A stretch of 64,000 bases of DNA from Tropicibacter sp. R16_0 (GCF_017743935.1 NZ_JAGHRE010000002.1:186001-250000), one strand, 5' to 3'. Counted from the first letter of the stretch, positions 17,129 through 29,489 are shown. The notes: a model not told the origin generated them from the sequence alone. Numbers and translations: made by a program.

Positions 17129-17797
17129 ATGAGATTGGTGGAATACGCGGATCGCGACATGCTGGCCATTGATGTGGCCAATGTTCTGGCAGGTGCTTTG
17201 GAAACGGCGCTTTTGCATCACGAGACCGTGTCCTTTGCGGTGCCGGGCGGAACCACGCCGGGGCCGATTTTCGACGCGCTCTGTGCGGCCAATCTGGAAT
17301 GGGATCGGGTGCATGTGCTGCCCACAGATGAGCGCTGCGTGGATGAGGGTGATGAACGGTCAAACGCAAAGCTCATCAAAGAGCGGTTGCTGACCAATCG
17401 GGCATCCTCTGCTGTGTTCCTGCCGCTGTTTGGCGGCGGCGCAGCCGAGCAAAACCTGGCCGAGACCGAAGCGATGCTGCTTCCGCATCTACCGCTATCC
17501 GTGTTGTTGCTGGGCATGGGCAACGATATGCACACCGCCTCGTTGTTCCCGGGGATGGAGGGGTTGGAGGCCGCTCTGGCCTCGGACGCGCCGGTGCTGA
17601 CGGTGGCTCGGCCTGAAACGCAACCCGAGGCGCGTGTGTCTTTGACTGGGCCTGTGCTGGATGGGGCATTGTCCAAGCATCTGGTGATCTTTGGGCCTGA
17701 AAAGCGCAATGCGCTGGACCGTGCGATGACCATGCCCCCCGAAGAGGCACCAATCTCGGCCGTGTTGAACAACACCAATGTGTATTGGGCAGAATAG
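17129..17797 (+). CDS. pgl: 6-phosphogluconolactonase
   Basis: This 222-residue protein hydrolyses the lactone produced by Zwf to 6-phosphogluconate. It shows the sugar-isomerase-like motifs [17 protein letters not shown] near residue 33 and [19 protein letters not shown] near 57-75. Next comes the DevB signature [16 protein letters not shown], where HTASLFP is the characteristic stretch near residues 136-142. It sits between zwf and pgi in a tight operon, which independently supports the function. It is shorter than many homologues (about 230-240) but complete. Confidence 0.95.
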   Translation: MRLVEYADRDMLAIDVANVLAGALETALLHHETVSFAVPGGTTPGPIFDALCAANLEWDRVHVLPTDERCVDEGDERSNAKLIKERLLTNRASSAVFLPLFGGGAAEQNLAETEAMLLPHLPLSVLLLGMGNDMHTASLFPGMEGLEAALASDAPVLTVARPETQPEARVSLTGPVLDGALSKHLVIFGPEKRNALDRAMTMPPEEAPISAVLNNTNVYWAE

Positions 17798-17805
17798 GTA
17801 GATTT

Positions 17806-19413
17806 ATGTGGGATGAGCTGAACCGCCTGCGTGACGAAGGCCAGGATCGTCACATCATGGATCTGTTTGAGCGCGATGAGGGGCGGGCAGATGGGTACTC
17901 GGTCGAAACCGGGGATCTGCGGTTCGACTATTCCAAGACCCTGATTGATGATGCGGTGCGCGCGGCGCTGATTGATGTGTGCGAGCAGGTCGATCTGGGC
18001 GGCCGCCGCGATGCGATGTTTGCAGGCGCTGCCATCAACGAAACCGAAGGGCGTACGGTTCTGCATACGGCGCTGCGCAATCTGGACGGTGGGCCAGTTC
18101 TGGTGGAGGGTCAGGATGTGATGCCCGGCGTGCTGGACACGCTGGCGCGTATGCGTGCCTTTGCCGAGGATGTGCGCAAGGGCGTGTTTGTCGGCGCGGG
18201 CGGCGCGATCACGGATGTGGTCAACATCGGTATCGGCGGTTCGGATTTGGGCCCGGCTATGGCGACACTGGCCTTGGCGCCCTATCACGATGGGCCTGCC
18301 TGTCATTTTGTGTCGAATGTGGACGGGGCCCATATCGCCGATGTTCTGGGTGCGCTGGACCCGACGCGCACCTTGGTCATCGTTGCATCCAAAACCTTCA
18401 CCACCATCGAAACCATGACCAACGCACGTACTGCGCGGGCTTGGATGTCTGACGGTGGCGGTGATCCGGGGCAGCAGTTTGCGGCCGTGTCTACCGCGTT
18501 GGACAAGACCGAGGCATTCGGCATTCCGCCCGAACGCGTGTTCGGGTTTGAGGATTGGGTTGGCGGGCGCTATTCGGTCTGGGGGCCAATCGGCTTGCCG
18601 GTGATGCTGGCGATCGGGCCGCAGGCCTTTGACGCCTTCTTGCGCGGCGGACAGGCGATGGATTTGCACTTCCGGTCTGCCGATTGGGTCGAGAATATGC
18701 CCGTCTTGCTGGCGTTGACCGGTCTTTGGCACCACCAGATCTGTGGCTATCCGACCCGCGCGGTGCTGCCTTATGATCAGCGCCTGTCCCGATTGCCTGC
18801 TTATTTTCAACAGCTTGAGATGGAATCGAACGGAAAATCCGTTGCCATGGATGGGCGCGCTCTTACCGTTCCCTCTGGTCCGGTGGTGTGGGGGGAACCC
18901 GGCACCAACGGCCAGCATGCGTTTTATCAGCTAATCCACCAGGGCACCGGCATTGTGCCCTGCGAATTCATGGTGGCCGCCGAAGGTCACGAACCCGATC
19001 TTGCGCATCATCACCGCCTGCTGGTGGCCAATTGCCTAGCCCAATCCGAGGCCTTGATGCGGGGTCGGTCATTGGACGAAGCACGCGCTTTGATGAAGGC
19101 CAAGGGGCTTTCCGGCGATGAACTGGAGAGGCAGGCGCGCCACCGTGTGTTTACGGGCAACCGCCCCTCGACCACGTTGGTTTATCCGCAGCTGACGCCT
19201 TTTGTTCTGGGGCAGATCATCGCGCTTTATGAGCATCGCGTGTTTGTCGAGGGGGTGATCCTGGGTATCAATTCTTTCGACCAATGGGGCGTCGAATTGG
19301 GTAAGGAACTGGCCACGTCACTTGCACCCATCGTTGACGGTGATCAAAGCGCGGATGGAAAAGACGGATCAACCGCGGCCTTGGTCGATTTTGTTCTGAA
19401 ACACCGTTCCTGA
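17806..19413 (+). CDS. pgi: Glucose-6-phosphate isomerase
   Basis: Pgi interconverts glucose 6-phosphate and fructose 6-phosphate, feeding triose or fructose carbon back to the Zwf route. The 535-residue protein contains [29 protein letters not shown], the signature [13 protein letters not shown], and MESNGKS plus [18 protein letters not shown] with the catalytic Glu and His. The ATG at 17806 gives the family's usual N-terminus, and the open frame 21 bases upstream overlaps pgl. It is the last gene of zwf-pgl-pgi, and its stop abuts the convergent thioesterase gene. Confidence 0.96.
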   Translation: MWDELNRLRDEGQDRHIMDLFERDEGRADGYSVETGDLRFDYSKTLIDDAVRAALIDVCEQVDLGGRRDAMFAGAAINETEGRTVLHTALRNLDGGPVLVEGQDVMPGVLDTLARMRAFAEDVRKGVFVGAGGAITDVVNIGIGGSDLGPAMATLALAPYHDGPACHFVSNVDGAHIADVLGALDPTRTLVIVASKTFTTIETMTNARTARAWMSDGGGDPGQQFAAVSTALDKTEAFGIPPERVFGFEDWVGGRYSVWGPIGLPVMLAIGPQAFDAFLRGGQAMDLHFRSADWVENMPVLLALTGLWHHQICGYPTRAVLPYDQRLSRLPAYFQQLEMESNGKSVAMDGRALTVPSGPVVWGEPGTNGQHAFYQLIHQGTGIVPCEFMVAAEGHEPDLAHHHRLLVANCLAQSEALMRGRSLDEARALMKAKGLSGDELERQARHRVFTGNRPSTTLVYPQLTPFVLGQIIALYEHRVFVEGVILGINSFDQWGVELGKELATSLAPIVDGDQSADGKDGSTAALVDFVLKHRS

Positions 19414-19414
19414 G

Positions 19415-19891
19415 TTACCCTTCAGGCGTTGCACCATCGCGTTTGACAAAAACCTCGCGCAGGGATTGCGGCAGCGGGTAGCGTCCCGACCCGTCGGGGC
19501 GCAACACGACCATCACGCCGGTCAGAGTGGCCCGCAAATCGCCAGACCACAGCTGTTGTTCAATCGTAAAGGACGTGTTGCGAAACTGGGTAACGCGGGC
19601 GGTGGTCACATAGACCTCGTCCATTACCATTTCGCGAATGTAGTGAATGTTGGCGCTGCGGATCACCAGGCGGGGCGTTTCCAGACCCTGGTAACAAAAG
19701 GCGCAGAGATTATCGAAATACGATACCCTCAGGGTCTCGAACCATTCGATATAGGCCTTGTTGTTGACGTGGTTCAGCGGGTCGAGTTCGGCAAACCGTA
19801 CCTTGTCGGCCAGGGCCAGCGGTTGTGGAGCGTCCAGGCCAAAGTCCAATTGTTCTTTTGCGGTCAACGGTGTGTGAAAACGAATATCCAT
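19415..19891 (-). CDS. Acyl-CoA thioesterase, hotdog fold (4HBT)
   Basis: From the ATG at 19891 this is a 158-residue single hotdog-domain protein. The 4-hydroxybenzoyl-CoA thioesterase-like motif FAELDPLNHVNNKAYIEWFE is clear, with the catalytic Asp in the position following F-A-E-L, then IHYIREMVMDEVYVTTAR. It would hydrolyse an acyl-CoA of unknown chain; YbgC/FcbC-type enzymes share this pattern. The start is uncertain because no good ribosome binding site precedes it and upstream GTG or ATG codons remain in frame up to 19927. It converges on pgi and diverges from dmdB, which also handles acyl-CoA thioesters. Confidence 0.8.
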   Translation of the reverse strand: MDIRFHTPLTAKEQLDFGLDAPQPLALADKVRFAELDPLNHVNNKAYIEWFETLRVSYFDNLCAFCYQGLETPRLVIRSANIHYIREMVMDEVYVTTARVTQFRNTSFTIEQQLWSGDLRATLTGVMVVLRPDGSGRYPLPQSLREVFVKRDGATPEG

Positions 19892-20069
19892 ACACGCATG
19901 GCTAGAGATCACGCCTTGGCAGCGCAAGCCGCGTTTTTCGAAGACGTTGCGGTACGGTTATGACTTGACATCTTGGGTTCGGATCAATTGTCTGACATTT
20001 GATTGTGGAATGCCTGAAACAGGTAAGGATCGGCCGGCAACAGGGCCGAACATATGGGAGGATATTGGG

Positions 20070-21689
20070 ATGCTCGGACAGATGATGACGCAACCCTTGC
20101 TGATTTCGTCGCTCATCGATCACGCCGCACGGTATCATGGACAGACCGAGATTTGGTCTGCGAAAACCGGCGGAGGGATCGAACAGACCAATTGGGCTGG
20201 TATCGCAGAAAACGCCCGTCGTTTGGGGGCGGCTTTGACGAATCTGGGTTTGGAGCCACAGACCCGCTGTGCCACCTTGGCCTGGAACAACCGACGCCAT
20301 CTTGAGATCTACTATGGCACGTCGGGGGCGGGGTTTGTCTGCCACACCATCAACCCGCGTCTGTTTCCCGAACAACTCGTCTACATCGTCAACCATGCGC
20401 AGGATAAAGTCCTGTTTTTGGACGAGACTTTTGTGCCGCTGATCGCACCCTTGCTGGATCAGTTTGAAACACTGGACCATGTCGTTCTGATGGGGCCGCG
20501 CAATGAGGCTGCGGCCGAGAAGATCCCTGGGCTGAAATTCTACGACGAACTGGTGGCCGAAGGTGATCCTGATTTCCTGTGGCCGGACTTGGATGAAAAC
20601 ACGGCCTCAAGCCTTTGTTATACCTCGGGAACGACCGGAAACCCCAAGGGTGTTCTGTATTCCCATCGGTCGACGGTTCTGCACAGTTTTGCGTCAAATA
20701 CGCTCGACTGTGTTGGGTATTCTGCTCGAGACGTTGTGATGCCCGTGGTGCCCATGTTCCACGTCAACGCCTGGGGTTCACCCTACGCCAGTGCCATGTC
20801 CGGCGCACGGATGGTGCTGCCTGGGGCAGATCTGCAAGGTAAAGCGCTTGTCGAGCTGATCGACAGCTATGGTGTCACGCTTGCCCTTGGCGTGCCGACG
20901 ATCTGGGCGGGATTGCTGGCCTATGCGCGTGAAAATGACACCTCACTTGCAAGTCTGACCCGCACGGTGATCGGCGGCTCGGCCTGTCCGCCCTCGATGA
21001 TGGATGAATTCCGGGATGTTTATGGTGTCGAGACGATCCATGCCTGGGGCATGTCCGAGATGAGCCCGCTGGGGTCCACCAACACCCTTCTGGCCAAGCA
21101 TCTGGACCTACCAGAGGCAGATCAGCACAAACTGCGTGAAAACCAGGGGCGGCCGCCGTTTGGGGTTGAGCTCAAGATCGTGGACGATGAGGGCAACGAT
21201 CTGCCGCATGATGGGGAAACCCAGGGCGATCTGATGGTGCGCGGGCATTGGGTGCTGGACAGCTATTTCCTGAAACAGGGCGAAGAGCTGTTGCAGGACG
21301 GCTGGTTCGCGACCGGCGATGTGGCGACGTTGGATGCGGACGGTTACATGACAATCCGTGACCGGTCCAAGGATATCATCAAATCGGGCGGTGAATGGAT
21401 CAGCTCGGTGGAGCTCGAGAACATTGCCGTCGGGCATCCGCAGCTGGCCAGTGCAGCCGCCATCGGCCTGCCTCATCCCAAATGGGACGAACGCCCAGTC
21501 ATCGTGGCCGTTCGGGCACCGGATCAGGATGTAAGCGAAGCACAGGTGCTAAGCTGGTTCGATGACAAGGTGGCGAAATGGCAGATCCCGGATCGGGCTG
21601 TCTTTGTCGATGCTTTGCCCCTGGGTGCAACAGGCAAGGTTCTGAAGCGCGAGTTGAAAGAGCAGTTCCGCGACTTGCTATCCGAATGA
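20070..21689 (+). CDS. dmdB: 3-methylmercaptopropionate-CoA ligase (DMSP demethylation)
   Basis: DmdB activates methylmercaptopropionate, the product of DMSP demethylation, to its CoA thioester using ATP. The 539-residue AMP-forming ligase has the P-loop [12 protein letters not shown] (near 183-194), WGMSEMSP, and [14 protein letters not shown]. From the ATG at 20070 (GGGAGGAT upstream), residues Trp235, Gly302, Pro333, Arg432 and Lys523 fall at the positions I recall as important in the Ruegeria DmdB. That agreement supports both the start and the specific assignment over a generic FadD. Some paralogues also accept other short acids. No dmdA, dmdC or dmdD lies in view. Confidence 0.82.
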   Translation: MLGQMMTQPLLISSLIDHAARYHGQTEIWSAKTGGGIEQTNWAGIAENARRLGAALTNLGLEPQTRCATLAWNNRRHLEIYYGTSGAGFVCHTINPRLFPEQLVYIVNHAQDKVLFLDETFVPLIAPLLDQFETLDHVVLMGPRNEAAAEKIPGLKFYDELVAEGDPDFLWPDLDENTASSLCYTSGTTGNPKGVLYSHRSTVLHSFASNTLDCVGYSARDVVMPVVPMFHVNAWGSPYASAMSGARMVLPGADLQGKALVELIDSYGVTLALGVPTIWAGLLAYARENDTSLASLTRTVIGGSACPPSMMDEFRDVYGVETIHAWGMSEMSPLGSTNTLLAKHLDLPEADQHKLRENQGRPPFGVELKIVDDEGNDLPHDGETQGDLMVRGHWVLDSYFLKQGEELLQDGWFATGDVATLDADGYMTIRDRSKDIIKSGGEWISSVELENIAVGHPQLASAAAIGLPHPKWDERPVIVAVRAPDQDVSEAQVLSWFDDKVAKWQIPDRAVFVDALPLGATGKVLKRELKEQFRDLLSE

Positions 21690-21696
21690 TGTTGAA

Positions 21697-21719
21697 GGGC
21701 CGGTCGCTGGGACCGGCCC
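21697..21719. terminator. Hairpin between convergent dmdB and MscS genes
   Basis: GGGCCGGTC and GACCGGCCC form a 9-base stem with a 5-base loop right between the two convergent stops. A T-run is lacking on both sides, so termination efficiency is uncertain. Confidence 0.5.
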
Positions 21720-21724
21720 CAACC

Positions 21725-23347
21725 TTAAGCGTCATCTGTCGACGAATGCGCCAGCTTCCCATCCCAAGGCGCCTCGGGGATCTTGGGCACTTCGGGATCC
21801 GAGATATATGACGGTGTCATGATCTGGGTCCCGTTTTCATTGAACACATCCACGATGTTTTCATGCAGGTCCGAGCGGATCTTTGGCAGGCTGGAGCCCC
21901 GTGATGTAAAGGCGTTGACCTCATAGTTGATCGCATAGTCCGCCAGCTGCGTCCAAAGCACAAAAGGGGCAGGGTTCTTCTTGAGCCCCTGGGTCCGGTG
22001 CGCAGCCTCGATCAGCATGGCCTTGATCTTTTTCGGGGGTTCCTCGTACCCGATGCCAACGGTGGTATGAACCAGAATGCCGCGACCATCGACCTTGCGC
22101 GAGAAATTGACCACCTCGGAGTTCAGCAATTGCGCGTTGGGAATGCTGATCATCTCGTTCTTGATCGATTTGATGACTGTTTCCATCAGTTTGATTTCAA
22201 CCACATCCCCAATCTTGTCACCCACCTGAATGCGATCGCCCACGTTGGTGCTGCGCCGGTAGATGACAAAGAGGCCAGCCATCATGTTGGAAACGACCGT
22301 GTTCGAGCCCAGTGAGACCATGACACCCGCCAGAATGGTCAGCCCCTGAAAGGCCCGCGAATCCGAGCCGGGGATATAGGGATACGCAAAGACCAATGCG
22401 ATCACGATGATCAGGATCTTGGTCAAAAAGAACGTGGGACCGATCCAGTGCTTTTCGAAATCGGCGATCTCGAACACACCTTGTTCCAGGTTGTCAAAAA
22501 AGATCCCGATGCCTTGGATCAGATACCGCGCGATCAGGGCGATGATGCCCAGCATGATCAGGTTCGGCAGATAAGCGATGATGGCCCGAACCACGCCAAG
22601 GAGCGGCTCACTGACGTATTTCAGCAAAAGTTCTGCCACCGGCCTGGTTTCGGCAAATGCCAGCAAAACAAAACTCAGATAGTAGTAGAAGAGGATCAGA
22701 TAGCAGGCCCACAGAAAGATCATGACAAAGAAATTGATCAGGCTGGTCAGGGCTTTGCGTTGTAGAATGGACTTGGTTGCTGCCTCGACCTGGGCTGTCC
22801 GTTTCCGGGCCAGCTTTTCGACAAAATTCGAGACTTTCCTGCGTCGTGTGAAGAACAGAAAACTCACGATCAGGAACCCGACTGACCAGGCCACGGCGCT
22901 TAGGGCGCTGTCAATTCGAGCTGATTGAGAGCGGTTTTCGCGGTACTTCAGTATGGCCGCTTCGATGGCCTGGGCCTGAAGCCCTGCGAGCACGTCAATC
23001 TCCATCTGTTCGAATTCCGCGTCCGCCACCGTGGTGACCGAGACCATTTTGCCGTTCACTAGGATGTCTTCACCGAATTCACCGCCGCGAATTGTTATGT
23101 CGAAGGTGTCCGAAGTCAGGGTCTCGGCGGCCTCGGTGATGCGGTCCTGAATGCGTTCTGCGCGTTCTTTGGCCGGCAGGGCGCTTGAGCCACGAACCAG
23201 GAACAGCTCATCCCCGTCAACGATGACGGGGGCCAGAAAGGATGGATCATCGCGCGGGGTGTCGTCGGACGGCGACGTGTCTGTTTGGGCCATCGCCTCA
23301 ACTGCACCGAAGGTCAGAAAGATCAGTGTGTAAACAAGCGTCTTCAT
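21725..23347 (-). CDS. Mechanosensitive ion channel, MscS family (second of tandem pair)
   Basis: This 540-residue inner-membrane protein has a signal peptide (MKTLVYTLIFLTFGAVEAMA) and a periplasmic domain of about 120 residues. About five membrane spans follow, then the MscS pore and beta domain, with LGSNTVVSNMMAGLFVIYRRSTNVGDRIQV and later SIPNAQLLNSEVVNFSRKV. MscS proteins open under membrane tension to release solutes. It overlaps the upstream channel gene by four bases (ATGA), so the two are coupled in one operon. The pair could form separate or mixed channels. Confidence 0.88.
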   Translation of the reverse strand: MKTLVYTLIFLTFGAVEAMAQTDTSPSDDTPRDDPSFLAPVIVDGDELFLVRGSSALPAKERAERIQDRITEAAETLTSDTFDITIRGGEFGEDILVNGKMVSVTTVADAEFEQMEIDVLAGLQAQAIEAAILKYRENRSQSARIDSALSAVAWSVGFLIVSFLFFTRRRKVSNFVEKLARKRTAQVEAATKSILQRKALTSLINFFVMIFLWACYLILFYYYLSFVLLAFAETRPVAELLLKYVSEPLLGVVRAIIAYLPNLIMLGIIALIARYLIQGIGIFFDNLEQGVFEIADFEKHWIGPTFFLTKILIIVIALVFAYPYIPGSDSRAFQGLTILAGVMVSLGSNTVVSNMMAGLFVIYRRSTNVGDRIQVGDKIGDVVEIKLMETVIKSIKNEMISIPNAQLLNSEVVNFSRKVDGRGILVHTTVGIGYEEPPKKIKAMLIEAAHRTQGLKKNPAPFVLWTQLADYAINYEVNAFTSRGSSLPKIRSDLHENIVDVFNENGTQIMTPSYISDPEVPKIPEAPWDGKLAHSSTDDA

Positions 23348-24684
23348 TGTGCAGCTCCTTCGACCGGGATTAGGTGAACGTCGCGCTGTGGGAAGGGGAT
23401 CGAAATGCCGACGGCGTCAAACTCGATCTTGGCTTGCCCAGTCAGGTCCCAGAACACCGTCCAATAGTCGTCATTCTTGGCCCAGGGGCGGCAGAAGATG
23501 TTGACCGAGCTTTCCCCCAGTTCGCCGACAAAGATTTCGGGTGCTGGATCCTTGAGGCAAAGATCGTGTTGCGCAACCAGTTTGCTGAGCACCTCGATCG
23601 CCAATGCCGCGTCGTCAGAATAACCGATGCCAAACACCAGATCGACGCGCCGGGTTTCGGAGGCGCTGACATTGGTGATGATATCGCCCCAGATCTTGGA
23701 GTTGGGTACAACAATGATCTGGTTGTCGAAGGTTCTGATTTTGGTGGACACGACCGACATTTCGTCGACAAACCCGGATGAGCTGCCGATCTGGATATAA
23801 TCGCCCGTGTCAAAGGGTTTCAGCACCATGATCATCAACCCGCTTGCTAGGTTGCCCAATGTCTCTTGCAGCGCAAAGCCCAGGATAAAGGACAACCCGC
23901 CAAAGACGGCAAAGAGCGGTGTGACATTGACCCCAAACAGACCCAGCACCACCAGAACACCCAAAACCATCACGGCCCAGAACACGGCGGTCGAGATGAA
24001 GGACTTGAGCAGTTTCGACAGCGTCGGCACCCGTGTCAGACCCCGATCCGTCATGCGGCGCGCGAGGCGGGCAATGAACATCAGGACCCAGACGGCTACC
24101 AGAATCATCAGGATACTGAACAGAAAGCCCAAGCCTCCATCGGTGTCGGTCAGCCAACTAAGGCCTGCACTCAACAGCGTTCTCAGATCCGTTGTCCGCA
24201 GCGCGCCGGATGCCGCCGCATAGGCATAGTCCTGAAAGGGTTTGAGCTCTTCCGGGGTGGCGCCTTTTTCCTGCCACCCGACAACAGTCACCTGATAGTT
24301 GGCCAGATAGTCCTTGGCGGTCTGCTGAACATCCGCCAGCTCCGCCCGCAGCGCATCTGCTTTGGCTCCCGTTGCGGTGTTCAAGTCCAAATTCAGGTAG
24401 GATAGCTGCTCCAGCTGTGCTCGAACATGCGCCTGCCACCCTTCAACCACTTGTGCCATTTCCGATACGGTAAGTGGAACAATAAGGACGCCGAGATCTT
24501 TGGATGATATGTCCGTTGTCAGCGTGCGCGTGACCAGATCAGACGCCTCTGGCGCGGCGCTGCTTTCGGTTTCTTCTTGGGTTTCGTCTTGGGCAACGGC
24601 CGGTGTGAGACCGGCAAACGCGACCACCATGGCCACGACACACAAAGTTCTGAACGTCAAAAACAGTCGGGTAAGGCAATTCAT
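23344..24684 (-). CDS. Mechanosensitive ion channel, MscS family (first of tandem pair)
   Basis: I choose the ATG at 24684 because AGGGGAGAG precedes it and a signal peptide follows (CVVAMVVAFAGLTPAVAQDE); the frame stays open 150 bases upstream without protein character. The 446-residue product has a coiled-coil-like periplasmic region near 60-125 and three or four membrane spans. The MscS core reads SFILGFALQETLGNLASGLMIM, then FDTGDYIQIG and TFDNQIIVVPNSKIWG. The gene is the first of a two-gene operon with the next channel. Unlike many channels it is not next to an osmoprotectant transporter. Confidence 0.88.
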   Translation of the reverse strand: MNCLTRLFLTFRTLCVVAMVVAFAGLTPAVAQDETQEETESSAAPEASDLVTRTLTTDISSKDLGVLIVPLTVSEMAQVVEGWQAHVRAQLEQLSYLNLDLNTATGAKADALRAELADVQQTAKDYLANYQVTVVGWQEKGATPEELKPFQDYAYAAASGALRTTDLRTLLSAGLSWLTDTDGGLGFLFSILMILVAVWVLMFIARLARRMTDRGLTRVPTLSKLLKSFISTAVFWAVMVLGVLVVLGLFGVNVTPLFAVFGGLSFILGFALQETLGNLASGLMIMVLKPFDTGDYIQIGSSSGFVDEMSVVSTKIRTFDNQIIVVPNSKIWGDIITNVSASETRRVDLVFGIGYSDDAALAIEVLSKLVAQHDLCLKDPAPEIFVGELGESSVNIFCRPWAKNDDYWTVFWDLTGQAKIEFDAVGISIPFPQRDVHLIPVEGAAQ

Positions 24685-24884
24685 GTTCTCTCCCCTGAAC
24701 AATTTATTGTCTATTTCTCCGTACCTTACTGTGCTGCATTTGGGGGATTCAGGCAATGCGTGTCCCGGAAAGGCCCGTTTCGCCACAGCGCACACGCCTG
24801 CGTTCAACCCGGCAATCAGACCAGAAAATGCCACGTGTCGACAACAAATTGCCGGAGAATAGGGCCAAGAGTTTTCAGAGGGAT

Positions 24885-24958
24885 CGGAGCGGGTAACGGG
24901 AATCGAACCCGTAACTTAAGCTTGGGAAGCTCGCGTGATACCTTTTCACCATACCCGC
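24885..24958 (-). tRNA. tRNA-Gly (anticodon CCC)
   Basis: On the minus strand the acceptor arms GCGGGTA (24958-24952) and TACCCGC pair fully. The D arm is GTGA/TCAC, the T arm has the TTCGATT loop with an ACGGG/CCCGT stem, and the anticodon loop is TTCCCAA, giving anticodon CCC. The discriminator is T, and the CCA end is only partly encoded (CC then G). It lies between the MscS pair and the corrinoid reactivator gene. Confidence 0.9.
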
Positions 24959-24994
24959 GCTCTGCCGAGGTGACTATGTCCTGAGACTAGAGAG

Positions 24995-25020
24995 GTCAAG
25001 CGGGAAAGACCCCGCTTGAC
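24995..25020 (-). terminator. Hairpin after the corrinoid reactivator gene
   Basis: GTCAAGCGGG and CCCGCTTGAC form a perfect 10-base stem with a 6-base loop 15 bases after the stop of the ASKHA gene. The following minus-strand bases are CT-rich rather than a pure T-run. Confidence 0.6.
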
Positions 25021-25034
25021 GGTTTGTATCGGCC

Positions 25035-27080
25035 TTAGCCGCGGCGACGGCGGCGGCGGCCACCCGAGCTCGCTGAAGCCTCGGCACCGGTGTTGAAATT
25101 CACCTCTGGCAGGGTGACTTCGGTCGCCAGGATCGGGAAGGGTTCGGCCGAGTTCGGGATCGCCGAGGCGTTCACGAAATGCTCCTGGAAGCGCGGTTCG
25201 ATCGCCGTCTCGATCTTGTGGATCGCGCGAACGGTATCCTCGATCTCGGTGCGGGCCTTGCTGTTGAGCAGCGCGATACGCGCGCCTGTTCCGGCAGCGT
25301 TGCCCGCCGATGTGACCTTGTCCAGCTCGCAGTCAGGGATCATGCCCAGAACCATGGCGTGTTTCGGGCTGATATGGGCACCGAACGCGCCGGCCAGCAC
25401 GATGCGGTCGACGGTGTCGACACCGAATTTGTCCATCAGCAGGCGCGCACCGGAATAAAGCGCGGCCTTGGCCATCTGGATTTCGCGGATGTCGCGGTTG
25501 GTGACGGTGATCACCGGGCCGCCCTCGGCGCTGCCATCCCAGACCTTGTAGGAGTAGGTACGCCCATCCAGGAAACAGCGTTCGGTGCCGGTCTGCTCGG
25601 GGTTGCCGATCAGGCCAGGGCCGTCAACGATGCCTGCCATGCGCATTTCGGCGACCATCTCGATGATGCCCGAGCCGCAGATGCCGGTGATGCCGGTGGT
25701 GGCAATGGCCTCGGCAAAGCCGTCCTCATCCGACCACAGATTGGATCCGATGACACGGAACCTGGGCTCCTTGGTGACGGGATCGATCTGCACGCGCTCG
25801 ATGGCGCCGGGTGCGGCGCGCTGACCCGAGCTGATCTGGGCGCCTTCGAACGCGGGCCCGGTGGGCGAGGAACAGGCCAGCACCTTGTCCGTGTTGCCCA
25901 GCAGGATTTCTGCGTTGGTCCCCACATCCACGACCAGCACCAGGTTTTCGGACTTGTCGGGGGCCTCGGACAGCGCCACAGCGGCGGCATCCGCGCCCAC
26001 GTGGCCCGCGATACAGGGCAGCAGGTAAACCTGTGCCGAAGGGTGGATACTGTCGAGGTCCAGTTCGGATGCGGCCAAGTTCATGCTGTTGGCGGTGGCG
26101 AGCGCAAAGGGCGCCTGTCCCAATTCGAAAGGGTCGATGCCAAGGAATAGGTGGTGCATGACCGGGTTGCACACGAAGACCGCATCCACGACCTGATGCG
26201 CTTCGATCTGGGCATCGGCCACGATGTTGCGGAACAGCTCGTTCATGCCGTCACGCACCGCGCGCGTCATTTCCTGATCACCGCCCGCATTCATCATGGC
26301 ATAGCTCACGCGGCTCATCAGATCCTCACCAAAGCGAATCTGAGGGTTCATCAGGCCAGAGGACGCGACGACTTCGCCGGTTGCCAGATCGCAAAGGTGC
26401 GCGGCAATGGTGGTCGAGCCGAGGTCGACGGCCAATCCGTAAATACTGTTCTCGTGCAGCCCGGGATAGAGATCGAGCAGACGGGTGGGGCGTCCGGGTG
26501 CCTCGTGCAGCAGGCAAGTGACGGTCCAGCCACCTTTGCGCAGCACCGGCTGCATCTTGGAAATGATCGGCAGAGCGATCTCGAAGCCTTCGACCTGCCA
26601 CTGATCGCGCAGCGCATCGCGCAAACGCTCCAGATCTCCTGACGGGTCGTGCATGTCTGGCTCCTGCACCTCGACATAGCACAGGCGCACGGTGGGGTTC
26701 AGGGTGATGTCGCGCGCCTCGGCCCGTTTGCGAACCACTTGGCGGTGCACCTGGCTTTCGGGGGGCACGTCGATCACGATGTCGCCCTGCACAGTGGCCT
26801 GACAGCCCAAACGGCGACCCGGCGTCAGCCCGCGCTTGTCGTCATAGCGTTGCTCGACCTTGTTCCATTCCGAAAGCGCGTCCTCTTTCACGGTCACGCC
26901 GTGTTTAGGAAATTCGCCATAAGACGGGGTGATCTGGCATTTCGAACAGATCCCGCGCCCGCCGCAGACAGAATCAAGGTCGACGCCCAATTGGCGTGCT
27001 GCCGTCAGAATCGGAGTGCCAACCGGAAAGTGGCCACGTTTGCCGGATGGGGTGAAAACGACAAGAGGATCGGTGCTCAT
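25035..27080 (-). CDS. Corrinoid-protein reactivator, 2Fe-2S ferredoxin plus ASKHA domain (DUF4445)
   Basis: This 681-residue protein has an N-terminal 2Fe-2S ferredoxin domain with Cys39, Cys45, Cys48 and Cys93 (CGGRGICSKC then GRRLGC). A linker and an ASKHA ATPase-like domain follow, with YGLAVDLGSTTIAAHL near residues 217-232, VLVVDVGTNAEILLGN, and IVLAGAFGAHISPKHAM. This is the RamA/DUF4445 family, which reductively reactivates cob(II)alamin in corrinoid methyl-transfer proteins, with ATP. The tail ends in a run of arginines (GGRRRRRRG). No corrinoid protein or methyltransferase gene lies beside it in this window, so its partner must be elsewhere. Confidence 0.85.
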   Translation of the reverse strand: MSTDPLVVFTPSGKRGHFPVGTPILTAARQLGVDLDSVCGGRGICSKCQITPSYGEFPKHGVTVKEDALSEWNKVEQRYDDKRGLTPGRRLGCQATVQGDIVIDVPPESQVHRQVVRKRAEARDITLNPTVRLCYVEVQEPDMHDPSGDLERLRDALRDQWQVEGFEIALPIISKMQPVLRKGGWTVTCLLHEAPGRPTRLLDLYPGLHENSIYGLAVDLGSTTIAAHLCDLATGEVVASSGLMNPQIRFGEDLMSRVSYAMMNAGGDQEMTRAVRDGMNELFRNIVADAQIEAHQVVDAVFVCNPVMHHLFLGIDPFELGQAPFALATANSMNLAASELDLDSIHPSAQVYLLPCIAGHVGADAAAVALSEAPDKSENLVLVVDVGTNAEILLGNTDKVLACSSPTGPAFEGAQISSGQRAAPGAIERVQIDPVTKEPRFRVIGSNLWSDEDGFAEAIATTGITGICGSGIIEMVAEMRMAGIVDGPGLIGNPEQTGTERCFLDGRTYSYKVWDGSAEGGPVITVTNRDIREIQMAKAALYSGARLLMDKFGVDTVDRIVLAGAFGAHISPKHAMVLGMIPDCELDKVTSAGNAAGTGARIALLNSKARTEIEDTVRAIHKIETAIEPRFQEHFVNASAIPNSAEPFPILATEVTLPEVNFNTGAEASASSGGRRRRRRG

Positions 27081-27404
27081 TCAGGTGCCTTCTGGTTCCG
27101 CGTTTGACGCGGAGAATATGATGTTGGCGACAAAGGGAAAGGTGTCCGGCGGCATATTTCGGTCAGCGGGCGTCATTTTGTAAAAAATCTTGCACCTGAA
27201 ATGCGGTTTTTGCGTCGCGCTGAGTGAGGAGCGCACCCAAAACTCGGGCTCCCGCGGCCTGAGTGCGGCATCGTTAACCTTTTGAGCGGTTGGCCTGAAT
27301 TCTTTCGGCAAATTGCGCAACGGACGCCCCAATCCCGACAGAATCAAGACGCCAAGTGGCGTCAGAATGAATTTGCAGCAGATTTGACCAGTGAGGTATG
27401 TGTT
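27081..27404. other. Intergenic region with a palindrome
   Basis: This 324-base gap separates two divergent genes and must hold both promoters. The only clear structure is GACGCCA-AG-TGGCGTC at 27348-27363, a perfect 7-base-arm inverted repeat 41 bases before the + strand gene. A half CtrA-like TTAACC occurs near 27274. I see no RNA gene, and the short open frames lack coding character. Confidence 0.4.
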
Positions 27405-29479
<2,075 letters not shown>

Positions 29480-29489
29480 GGCAACGGAC

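Noticed and set aside
17218-18918. A 566-codon open frame antisense to pgl and pgi
   Set aside because: Both sense genes carry catalytic signatures, while the antisense frame has none and has no ribosome site.
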